This document shows positions 1-5,714 of a stretch of DNA of 6,052 nt, piece by piece. Origin of the DNA: an uncultured cyanobacterium. Its GTDB lineage: Bacteria > Cyanobacteriota > Vampirovibrionia > Gastranaerophilales > Gastranaerophilaceae. The stretch's first letter is position 1; each line of letters opens with the position of its first letter. Position numbers and translations under genes: made by a program. Under the pieces are notes generated by a model. It did no database searches and was not told where the DNA came from. It was given only the letters and a program-made list of their open reading frames with translations. The stretch spans positions 1 to 6,052 of the forward strand of contig CAMTNN010000097.1 in the NCBI GenBank assembly GCA_947073895.1, written 5' to 3'.

Positions 1-2260
1 AAGTTCTGCTTGAACAGCTTTCAAAAGTACCATTTTTAGTAACACGTTTTACTAAAAGTTCGCCACATTCAGGACATTTTTCGCCGGTCGGCTCATCCCA
101 AAGTGCAAAAGAACAGTCAGGATACTTATTACAACCAAAGAAAACCTTGCCTGATTTTGATTTCTTTTCTATAATTTCACCTTCACCGCACTTAGGACAT
201 TTTACCCCTGTTGAGCGAATATATTTTTTGCGGTTTTTACATTCAACACATTCAAGGTATTTACCGTAAGGCCCTGTCTTTAAGACCATATCGCCGTTAC
301 ATTTTTCACACTTTTCTTCAACAACTTGCTGTGCATTTTCACCGGATTCATTATCTGAGTCGAGCTCGTTCAAATAATTAATTGAAATTGTTGTTTTACA
401 CTCAGGATAACCCGAGCATCCAAGGAACTGATTTCCGGTTCTGCTTGTCCTCACAAGCATTTTTCGTCCGCAGTTAGGACAAAGTTTATCACTTTCAATA
501 ACAACTCTTTCAGCTGTTTTCATCACCGCATTAACTTCCTCCATAAACGGAGTATAGAAATCTTTTAAAACAACATTCCAAATAAGCTTCTTTTCCGCAA
601 TCTGGTCAAGTTTTGCTTCCATGCCGGCAGTAAACTTGTAATCCATAATATCTGCAAACTGGCTCACAAGCTGTTTACAAACAGTTCTTCCCAATAGTGT
701 AGGATGAAGTGCCTTATCGCGTTTTTCTACATACTTTCGAGTCTGAATAACCGTAATAATCGTAGCATATGTAGACGGACGACCAATTCCGTGTTCTTCT
801 AAAGCTTTAACAAGAGAAGCTTCATTATATCGTGGAGGAGGCTGTGTAAAGTGCTGTTTAGGCTCAACCTTTTGGCACTTAACCTTATCACCCTGTTCCA
901 AATCCGGAATCTTAGCTTCTGCTTCCTGTTCCTCTTCATCAGCGTCATTATAAACCTTTAAGAAACCATCAAACATAACTTTGCTTGTACCTGCTCTCAA
1001 AGTATAATCACCAGCAGTAATTTCAACTGTTTTGTTTGCAATATCAGCCGGCGCCATTTGAGAAGACATGAATTTTTCCCAAATTAACTTATATAATTTA
1101 TACTGGTCGTTATCCAAATACTGCTTAATGCTTTCAGGTGTTTTATCAGGATAAGAAGGACGAATAGCTTCGTGCGCATCCTGAACATTTTGTTTTCCTT
1201 TAACATAGTTATTAGCCTTCTCAGGATAATATTTATCACCGTAATTAGCTGTAATAAAATCCTTAGCCATCGCTTGCGCATCATCGGAAACACGAACCGA
1301 GTCCGTTCTCATATATGTAATCAAACCGACAGGGTTACCATTAATTTCCATACCTTCATAGAGTTTTTGCGCAACCTGCATTGTCTTTTGAACACCAAAA
1401 CCGAGTTTTGAACTCGCTGCACGTTGCAAAGTTGAAGTAATAAACGGTGCAGTAGGTTTACGTTTTGTAGTTTTCTTAGTAACTTTTGTTACATCAAAAT
1501 CCTCAGGATAGTTTTTAAGAAAATCAACAATCTTTTGAGCTTCTTCAGCATTTGGAATATTTTTATCAACAGCTTTGCCCTTGATTTTAGAAAGTTCAGC
1601 TTCAAAAGATTTTTCACCTTTTGCTAAAATCGCATGTATCGACCAATATTCCTGAGGAACAAATGCTTCAATCTCTTCCTCTCTTTCACAAATCATACGA
1701 AGAGCAACAGATTGAACCCTTCCCGCTGAAAGATTTCTATTTCCTATCTGCTTCCACAACACAGGGCTCAATTTAAAACCTACAAGCTTATCCAAAATCT
1801 GTCTTGTCTGTTGAGCTTGAACCATATCCATATCAATAGGGCGCGGATTTTCAACAGAATGTTTAACCGCCTTCGGTGTAATTTCGTTGAACACAATACG
1901 ATAAATCTTATCATCAGGAACTTTTAAAACCTGTCTAACGTGCCATGCAATAGCCTCTCCCTCGCGGTCAGGGTCGGCTGCAAGGTAGATTTTGTCGCTA
2001 TGTTTGGCCAAATCGTTTAACTTTGTAACAACTTTTTGTTTTCCTTGAATAATTTCAAATTTAGGCTCAAAGTTATTATTTACATCAAATCCTAAATTCT
2101 CAGTCTTAGGATCTTTCAAAGGTAAATTTCTGATATGCCCGAAACTTGCCTCAATCTGAAAACCATCACCAAGAATTTTTTTAATAGTTTTAGATTTAGC
2201 AGGAGACTCGACTATTACGAGTGCTTTTTCTTTTTTTGATTTTTTCTCTGCTACTGTCAT
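1..2260 (-). CDS. topA: DNA topoisomerase I (type IA), C-terminus cut by window edge
   Basis: Type IA topoisomerase, which relaxes negative supercoils by passing DNA through a transient single-strand break held on a 5'-phosphotyrosine. I translated 753 codons in one unbroken frame. The Toprim domain begins at about residue 13 and carries the Mg-binding residues: E18 in VESPAK and the acidic triad in DPDREGE (D96, D98, E100). LSAGRVQSVAL starts at L177. The catalytic tyrosine is Y316 in ITYMRTDS, close to E. coli Tyr319. GIGRPSTYA spans 491-499. The C-terminal tail holds Cys4 zinc ribbons at 594-621, 651-674, 688-716 and an incomplete one from 729. The last visible codon is 753 and no stop is reached, so only a short piece is probably missing. 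The ATG start overlaps the dprA stop (ATGA), so translation is probably coupled; a purine-rich GGGAGATAGG lies about 11 bases upstream. Identification is secure. Confidence 0.98.
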   Translation of the reverse strand, partial: MTVAEKKSKKEKALVIVESPAKSKTIKKILGDGFQIEASFGHIRNLPLKDPKTENLGFDVNNNFEPKFEIIQGKQKVVTKLNDLAKHSDKIYLAADPDREGEAIAWHVRQVLKVPDDKIYRIVFNEITPKAVKHSVENPRPIDMDMVQAQQTRQILDKLVGFKLSPVLWKQIGNRNLSAGRVQSVALRMICEREEEIEAFVPQEYWSIHAILAKGEKSFEAELSKIKGKAVDKNIPNAEEAQKIVDFLKNYPEDFDVTKVTKKTTKRKPTAPFITSTLQRAASSKLGFGVQKTMQVAQKLYEGMEINGNPVGLITYMRTDSVRVSDDAQAMAKDFITANYGDKYYPEKANNYVKGKQNVQDAHEAIRPSYPDKTPESIKQYLDNDQYKLYKLIWEKFMSSQMAPADIANKTVEITAGDYTLRAGTSKVMFDGFLKVYNDADEEEQEAEAKIPDLEQGDKVKCQKVEPKQHFTQPPPRYNEASLVKALEEHGIGRPSTYATIITVIQTRKYVEKRDKALHPTLLGRTVCKQLVSQFADIMDYKFTAGMEAKLDQIAEKKLIWNVVLKDFYTPFMEEVNAVMKTAERVVIESDKLCPNCGRKMLVRTSRTGNQFLGCSGYPECKTTISINYLNELDSDNESGENAQQVVEEKCEKCNGDMVLKTGPYGKYLECVECKNRKKYIRSTGVKCPKCGEGEIIEKKSKSGKVFFGCNKYPDCSFALWDEPTGEKCPECGELLVKRVTKNGTFESCSSRT

Positions 2261-3333
2261 GCTCTTGTATACCTATCTCCCTCTGACTGTTTTATTAAAC
2301 CGCTTAATTCCATTTCTGTCAAACAGATTAAAAGCTTCTCCGTATCCATTTGAGTCGCGGCTTGAATTTCATCGAACCCTTTTGGTTCAATTCCTATTAT
2401 ATCAAAAATAATCTGTTGAGACTTATCAAGCTCAGGCTCATCTGTTTTTTGTAATTGAACTTCCCAACCTAGCGAATTTAAAATATCTTCACCTTTTGTA
2501 ACCATAGTAGCACCATCTTTTAACAATTTATAAATACCTTCTGTATTTACATTATTAATTGCACCTGGTATACACATAAGCTCACGACCCTGTTCAAGAG
2601 TCAAATTTGCACTAATCAAAGCTCCGCTTTTTAAAGCAGCTTCTGCAACAACAGTTCCATAAGATAATCCCGTAACAATTCTATTTCTTTGTGGAAATCT
2701 GAATTTTATCGGCTGAAACGTAGGATAATATTCACTTACAACAGCTCCGTTACCATCTTCAATCTTTTCATAAAGCCATTTATTAGCGCTCGGATAAGTA
2801 AAATCAAACCCGCTTGCTATAACACCGATAGTTTTAAGATTATTTTCAAGTGCAGCCTGATGCGAAACCGCATCAATTCCCGCTGCCAAACCTGATACAA
2901 TACAAATATCAGTATTAGCCAAATCTCTGATAACCTTTTTGACAGAATCCTTACCAGCAAGACTAGCTTTTCTTGACCCGACAAATGCAACAGTTCTCTC
3001 AAGATTACAGCTAAACAAATCTCCCTTATAAAATAAAGTCATTGGGGAATCCGAAATCTGCCTTAACATATAAGGATACTTTTCGTCCTCATAAGTCAAA
3101 ATCTTTATTCCGCGGGACAAAACATCCTCTAAAGTCTTATCGGGATTTACCCCCTTTTTCTTCTCAATAAAATTTTCAGCTCTTCTTACACTTAAACCCT
3201 CAATTTGTTTTAAATCATTAAGATTTGAGTTAAAAGCAGTCTCAATATCGCCAAAATAATTATAAAGACGTCTTATAAAAGTTGCGTCAAGCTGTTCAAT
3301 TGAAGAAAAAGCTGTCCAATATTTTGTGTTCAT
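2257..3333 (-). CDS. dprA: DNA processing protein DprA/Smf
   Basis: DprA binds incoming single-stranded DNA and loads RecA on it during natural transformation; it is also kept in many bacteria not known to be competent. The protein has 358 residues, a normal length. Residues 1-60 look like a helical SAM/HhH-type N-terminal region (QIEGLSVRRAE). The Rossmann-like core at about 70-285 shows VGSRKAS (118-124), SGLAAGID (147-154), FPQRNRIVTGLS (213-224), SGAL (236-239) and a PG at 256-257. Residues from about 301 form a C-terminal winged-helix domain. The ATG at 3333 is the only reasonable start, since the next Met is residue 98. It has no clear Shine-Dalgarno sequence: the upstream bases are TTAATATAAAACA. 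A strong hairpin terminator ends 17 bases before it. The stop overlaps the topA start by four bases, a pairing frequent in Firmicutes. The family call is secure; a role in transformation in this organism is not shown. Confidence 0.97.
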   Translation of the reverse strand: MNTKYWTAFSSIEQLDATFIRRLYNYFGDIETAFNSNLNDLKQIEGLSVRRAENFIEKKKGVNPDKTLEDVLSRGIKILTYEDEKYPYMLRQISDSPMTLFYKGDLFSCNLERTVAFVGSRKASLAGKDSVKKVIRDLANTDICIVSGLAAGIDAVSHQAALENNLKTIGVIASGFDFTYPSANKWLYEKIEDGNGAVVSEYYPTFQPIKFRFPQRNRIVTGLSYGTVVAEAALKSGALISANLTLEQGRELMCIPGAINNVNTEGIYKLLKDGATMVTKGEDILNSLGWEVQLQKTDEPELDKSQQIIFDIIGIEPKGFDEIQAATQMDTEKLLICLTEMELSGLIKQSEGDRYTRA

Positions 3334-3350
3334 TGTTTTATATTAACACG

Positions 3351-3388
3351 AAAAAACGCGGGGCGGTTTCTTCGAAACCGCCCCGCGT
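3351..3388 (-). terminator. Strong rho-independent terminator after the 59-aa ORF
   Basis: A perfect 15-bp inverted repeat: arm ACGCGGGGCGGTTTC and its exact complement, with a 3-base loop (arms 3356-3370 and 3374-3388). On the minus strand the GC-rich stem runs straight into TTTTTT, the classical intrinsic terminator. It begins 12 bases after the stop of the 59-aa ORF. On the plus strand the 3' flank is A-rich, so it would not terminate there. The odd feature is its position, only 17 bases before the dprA start codon. Confidence 0.9.
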
Positions 3389-3400
3389 AAAAAAACTTAA

Positions 3401-3580
3401 CTAATCTTTAATTACAATCAGGTTTTTAACTATCTTCATTTTACAAGTAGGAAAAACCACCTCAGCAAGCCCGTCAGCAATACTAATGATGCTTCCTGCT
3501 CTTAAAGTAACATCTTCACCCTTGTACTGAAAAGTGTAATCATCTTGTCTGTCTGATCTGATTGTGATTTTGTTGTCCAT
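3401..3580 (-). CDS. Small hypothetical protein, 59 aa
   Basis: I do not recognise this protein. It is an intact ORF from ATG to TAG encoding MDNKITIRSDRQDDYTFQYK and a further 39 residues ending VKNLIVIKD. The coding call rests on a good Shine-Dalgarno sequence (AAAGGATG, with GGA seven bases before the ATG), on the ORF exactly filling the space between two hairpins, and on a plausible soluble composition. The sequence alternates hydrophobic and polar residues (KITIRSD, YTFQYK, VTLRAGSIISI, MKIVKNLIVI), which suggests a small all-beta fold. It has one Cys (C46) and no signal peptide or membrane segment. It follows rpsR on the same strand, with an imperfect terminator-like hairpin between them. 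It may be expressed by read-through from the ribosomal operon or from a promoter inside rpsR. Function unknown. Confidence 0.72.
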   Translation of the reverse strand: MDNKITIRSDRQDDYTFQYKGEDVTLRAGSIISIADGLAEVVFPTCKMKIVKNLIVIKD

Positions 3581-3582
3581 AA

Positions 3583-3590
3583 GTTCATCC
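3583..3590 (-). promoter_or_regulatory. Ribosome binding site of the 59-aa ORF
   Basis: The minus strand reads AAAAAAAGGATGAACTT immediately before the ATG at 3580. AAAGGATG resembles the anti-Shine-Dalgarno complement AAGGAGG, at a normal spacing. It is the main evidence that this short ORF is translated. Confidence 0.6.
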
Positions 3591-3602
3591 TTTTTTTAAG
3601 CA

Positions 3603-3634
3603 CAAAACGGCAAGGGCTTTCCCTTGCCGTTTTG
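3603..3634 (-). terminator. Hairpin after rpsR, weak or imperfect terminator
   Basis: A perfect 14-bp inverted repeat: CAAAACGGCAAGGG, a 4-base loop, then its exact complement (arms 3603-3616 and 3621-3634). It starts eight bases beyond the rpsR stop codon. In the minus direction the stem ends in TTTTG and continues TGCTTAAAAAAA, so the U-tract is interrupted and partly inside the stem. This suggests a leaky terminator or an RNA 3'-end stabiliser rather than an absolute stop. The ATG of the 59-aa ORF is only 22 bases further on. Confidence 0.62.
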
Positions 3635-3642
3635 AATAATAA

Positions 3643-3876
3643 TTAGTCAAATACGTAGTTAATGATAGCAGCTTCTCTAGCTCTTTTGATAGCTTTAGCA
3701 ATCATTCTCTGGTGTTCTGCACAGTTTCCAGTAACACGTCTTGGAATAATTTTTCCTGCTTCAGTTAAGTATCTTTTTAACTTAGCTGCATCTTTGTAAT
3801 CGATATATTCAACGTGATCTGCACAGAATGAGCAAGTCTTACGTTTTTTTCTATCGTTCATATCTTGTTTTGCCAT
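3643..3876 (-). CDS. rpsR: 30S ribosomal protein bS18, zinc-binding (C+) form
   Basis: Small-subunit ribosomal protein S18, which forms a heterodimer with S6 on the platform of the 30S subunit. It has 77 residues, normal for the family. Diagnostic stretches are [19 protein letters not shown] (25-43), PRRVTG (45-50) and [16 protein letters not shown] (55-70). Cys15, Cys18, Cys52 and His55 (TCSFC and GNCAEH) are placed to bind zinc, so this is the C+ variant rather than the zinc-free paralogue. The start is ATG at 3876 with GAAAGG 11 bases upstream; a second Met at residue 6 is less likely because the basic N-terminus is usual. It is third in the rpsF-ssb-rpsR cluster but is separated from ssb by an unusually long 214-base spacer that may be regulatory. 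It is followed by a hairpin at 3603-3634. Confidence 0.97.
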   Translation of the reverse strand: MAKQDMNDRKKRKTCSFCADHVEYIDYKDAAKLKRYLTEAGKIIPRRVTGNCAEHQRMIAKAIKRAREAAIINYVFD

Positions 3877-3910
3877 TGTTAATATTGCCTTTCTAGTTTT
3901 TTAAACATTT

Positions 3911-4083
3911 GGTCGGCAGACATTTCATTCTTCGACCGGTTTATATTTCGACTCGTCCGTCTGCCTCTTTAACAAGCCGTTCTTTGGTTTTTAATTTTTA
4001 CCCACGCAAACCCGTTTGTAGTTTCGACCTCACGGCGGATTCGGCAGTACTACTCAATCTTGTAGCTCTAACCCTTGAGCCAC
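3911..4083 (-). promoter_or_regulatory. Candidate structured RNA leader between ssb and rpsR
   Basis: The 214-base ssb-rpsR spacer has no convincing gene but has RNA-like structure on the minus strand. At its 5' end GUGGCUC (4077-4083) pairs with GAGCUAC (4062-4068) around an 8-base loop. The stem contains a G-U wobble (4081 with 4064) that would be a mismatch on the other strand, which favours minus-strand RNA. GUAGU (4049-4053) can pair with ACUAC (4018-4022). At its 3' end GGCAGAC (3959-3965) pairs with GUCUGCC (3915-3921). GGUCG (3933-3937) pairs with CGACC (3911-3915), which interleaves as a pseudoknot. The element ends 34 bases before the rpsR start, so autoregulation by S18 or S6:S18 is an attractive but unproven idea. 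It does not fold as a tRNA. The class is unknown to me. Confidence 0.4.
3939..4028. repeat. Imperfect direct repeat, two copies, in the ssb-rpsR spacer
   Basis: On the plus strand GTTTATATTTCGAC (3939-3952) and GTTTGTAGTTTCGAC (4014-4028) match except for one substitution and one inserted base. A third TTCGAC occurs at 3931-3936. The copies lie inside the putative structured RNA and may be duplicated structural modules. With so few copies, chance is not excluded. Confidence 0.4.
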
Positions 4084-4090
4084 CCCTTAT

Positions 4091-4492
4091 TTAAAAAGGG
4101 ATTTCGTCTTCGCCGATTAGTTCATCAGCAAACTCGTCTTGTGAGAATTTTACGATATCAGCATTTGATGATGAAGCAGAAGCTGAAACAGGAGCACCTG
4201 CACCCATCATTTCTATTGTATTAGCGTCAATCTCAAAGATTCTTCTTTCGGCACCGCTATCATTCTTAACAGTTGTTATCTGAAGTCTGCCTTCAACAAG
4301 AACTCTGTCGTCTTTTGAAATAGCTGAAACAACTTCATCAAGAGCTGCTCTACGAACAATAACTCTTAATAACATTTCCTCACGTTCACCTATATTAAGA
4401 ACGAATGAAGAAACAGGAACATTGTTCTGTGTGAATCTTTTTTCAGGAGCTCTGAATACAGAACCCGTTACAACTGCTTTTGCAAGTGCCAT
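4091..4492 (-). CDS. ssb: Single-stranded DNA-binding protein, divergent and tryptophan-free
   Basis: SSB coats single-stranded DNA in replication, repair and recombination and recruits partner enzymes through its acidic C-terminal tip. It has 133 residues, shorter than the usual 150-180. The OB fold occupies about 3-97: VVTGSVFRAPEKRFT, then VSSFVLNIGE, then RVLVEGRLQI and a final EIDANTIEMM. A short Ala/Ser linker (about 98-112) leads to the acidic tail ending DEIPF (129-133), close to the classical DDIPF. The loop between strands 2 and 3 is much shorter than in E. coli SSB. There is no Trp or Tyr at all, so the positions of E. coli Trp40, Trp54 and Trp88 are absent or replaced. The start is ATG at 4492 with a strong AAAGGAAGG seven bases upstream, 19 bases after rpsF. 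Location between S6 and S18 supports the call. Confidence 0.93.
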   Translation of the reverse strand: MALAKAVVTGSVFRAPEKRFTQNNVPVSSFVLNIGEREEMLLRVIVRRAALDEVVSAISKDDRVLVEGRLQITTVKNDSGAERRIFEIDANTIEMMGAGAPVSASASSSNADIVKFSQDEFADELIGEDEIPF

Positions 4493-4511
4493 TTTCTAAC
4501 CTTCCTTTAAC

Positions 4512-4814
4512 CTATACTGCTTGAGCTTTTTTAGAAACTTCCATAAACATAAATCTTAAAACATTGTCATTAAGTTTAAGGTTTCTTTTGAACTCAACAA
4601 TTGATTCAGCAGGTGTAGAAAGGATAACATTTGTAAAGAATCCATCTCTGTAACCTTGTACGTCATAAGCCAATTTTTTACGTCCCATTTTGTCAACAGA
4701 CTCAATTGAACCTTTATATGACTTGATTTCTTCTGAAATTTTTTCAACAGCCTTGTCTAATTCTTCTGAATCAAGACTTGGTTTGAAAACTACCAATAAT
4801 TCATAATTTTTCAT
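4512..4814 (-). CDS. rpsF: 30S ribosomal protein bS6
   Basis: Small-subunit ribosomal protein S6, partner of S18 on the 30S platform. With the start chosen here it has 100 residues, normal for the family. Typical features are MKNYELLVVFKPSLD at the N-terminus, the middle stretch MGRKKLAYDVQGYRDGFF and NDNVLRFMFMEV near the C-terminus. The frame is open upstream to an ATG at 4841, but that would add nine atypical residues. The ATG at 4814 has a good TAAGGAG ten bases upstream and gives the usual N-terminus, so I prefer it. It is first in the rpsF-ssb-rpsR cluster and lies 66 bases after the amidohydrolase stop, room enough for its own promoter. Confidence 0.97.
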   Translation of the reverse strand: MKNYELLVVFKPSLDSEELDKAVEKISEEIKSYKGSIESVDKMGRKKLAYDVQGYRDGFFTNVILSTPAESIVEFKRNLKLNDNVLRFMFMEVSKKAQAV

Positions 4815-4824
4815 AATAATATTT

Positions 4825-4830
4825 CTCCTT
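4825..4830 (-). promoter_or_regulatory. rpsF: Ribosome binding site that sets the rpsF start
   Basis: AAGGAG on the minus strand, ten bases before the ATG at 4814. It lies inside the longer reading frame that begins at 4841, and so decides in favour of the shorter 100-residue S6. Confidence 0.75.
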
Positions 4831-4844
4831 ATATTCACCATGCT

Positions 4845-4850
4845 ATCATA
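4845..4850 (-). promoter_or_regulatory. Possible -10 box for the rpsF operon
   Basis: TATGAT matches the sigma-70-type -10 consensus at five of six positions and sits in the only gap upstream of rpsF. At a 17-base spacing the -35 position reads TTCCTC, a poor match, and there is no extended -10. The call is weak and rests mainly on position. Confidence 0.25.
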
Positions 4851-4880
4851 AGCAGAGCTAAAAGCAAGAGGAATATCTTC

Positions 4881-5714
4881 TTACAGTTTATACAGATTTA
4901 CGGCATTATTAGCAAGCAGGTTTTCAAGCAAATCCTCATCTCCAAAATATTCAAGTATCCTTGTTTTAAAGATATTCAGATTTTTCAAATAAAACTCTCG
5001 TTTTTGATTCATTTCCCCCACAGGAGCATCAGAAGCCCACATTATTCTATGTGTATAATCACCTTTTTTAGTATTTTTTAGTTTTTCAATCAAATACAAG
5101 GTATCATCAAGAGTTTCACTCAACTCGGTAAAAGAAGAATCAATCCACGAAATATCAGCATATAAAGTTGCCGTATCATTTTCAATAGAGTCCAATAAAA
5201 TTTCAATCGCTCTTTCGTGAGAACTTCTCGGCCCGGTAGAAAGATGTCCTAAAATAATCGGAACATCGGGAAACTCTTTTGCCTTCTTATAAATCAATTC
5301 TGGAGAAGAAAATCTTGATTTAATGTGTCCGGAATGATACAAACAAGGTATTTTAAACTCTTGCGCTAATCTTAAATACTTATCATATTTTTCACTATCA
5401 GCCGGCAATTTCATACACTCCGGATGAAGCTTAAGCCCAATAAATTCCGGATATTTTTCCAAAAGCGAGCGAATCACACTCTCATCTTCCGCCAAATTCG
5501 GCTCACAAACAGCTAGTGCTTTAAGCTTAGGATATTTTCTTGCAACATTAAGCATATCCATATTACAGTCATACTCGTTTTTAGAATACAAACCCTCTAG
5601 ATTGGAACAAATTGCACAGTCAATTTCTTCACCCATAATCTCTAACAAATACTCAGGTGAAAAATCTCCCCACGGAGAATTTGCTCCATAATGAACATGT
5701 GAATCAATTATCAT
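4881..5714 (-). CDS. Amidohydrolase-superfamily metal-dependent hydrolase (TIM barrel)
   Basis: A 277-residue protein of the amidohydrolase_2 type, which hydrolyses or decarboxylates small molecules at a divalent-metal centre in a TIM barrel. The N-terminus MIIDSHVHYG carries the HxH metal motif (H6, H8). Further likely active-site positions are GLKLHPE (93-99), YHSGH (H127, H130), GHLS (H157) and WASDAP with D229. The C-terminus LLANNAVNLYKL is the typical closing helix. There is no signal peptide or membrane segment, so it should be cytoplasmic. The start is ATG at 5714 with AAAGGTGG six bases upstream; it overlaps the stop of the preceding gene (ATGA), so the two are probably translationally coupled. 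The substrate cannot be read from the sequence, and the partner gene is unidentified. Confidence 0.9.
   Translation of the reverse strand: MIIDSHVHYGANSPWGDFSPEYLLEIMGEEIDCAICSNLEGLYSKNEYDCNMDMLNVARKYPKLKALAVCEPNLAEDESVIRSLLEKYPEFIGLKLHPECMKLPADSEKYDKYLRLAQEFKIPCLYHSGHIKSRFSSPELIYKKAKEFPDVPIILGHLSTGPRSSHERAIEILLDSIENDTATLYADISWIDSSFTELSETLDDTLYLIEKLKNTKKGDYTHRIMWASDAPVGEMNQKREFYLKNLNIFKTRILEYFGDEDLLENLLANNAVNLYKL

Noticed and set aside
1084..1411. Short ORFs on both strands inside topA
   Set aside because: They lie within the confident topA frame, around the active-site tyrosine region, and have no ribosome binding site or family features.
2689..3002. Short ORFs on both strands inside dprA
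   Set aside because: Shadows of the conserved DprA Rossmann-fold coding sequence.
3985..4070. Hammerhead-like ribozyme, from CCGTGAGG followed by TCGAAAC
   Set aside because: The essential CUGANGA core is absent (CTGCCGAA is found instead) and the three-way junction cannot be drawn.
4040..4090. tRNA gene on the minus strand, because GCTC-AAGGGTTA-GAGC looks like a D arm
   Set aside because: No matching acceptor stem can be found, the would-be anticodon arm has a mismatch and lacks U33, and there is no proper T arm or CCA end.
3909..4094. 61-codon plus-strand ORF over the ssb-rpsR spacer
   Set aside because: No Shine-Dalgarno sequence, no recognisable protein features, antisense to an all-minus operon, and it runs into the ssb stop. 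The open frame is better explained by the low density of AT-rich stop codons in a structured spacer.
4085..4101. Terminator at the end of ssb (CCCTT and AAGGG around the stop codon)
   Set aside because: Only five base pairs with a seven-base loop and no T-tract afterwards.
4815..4841. N-terminally extended S6 starting at 4841
   Set aside because: The extra nine residues are not typical of S6, and a good AAGGAG lies within the extension at the right distance from the ATG at 4814.
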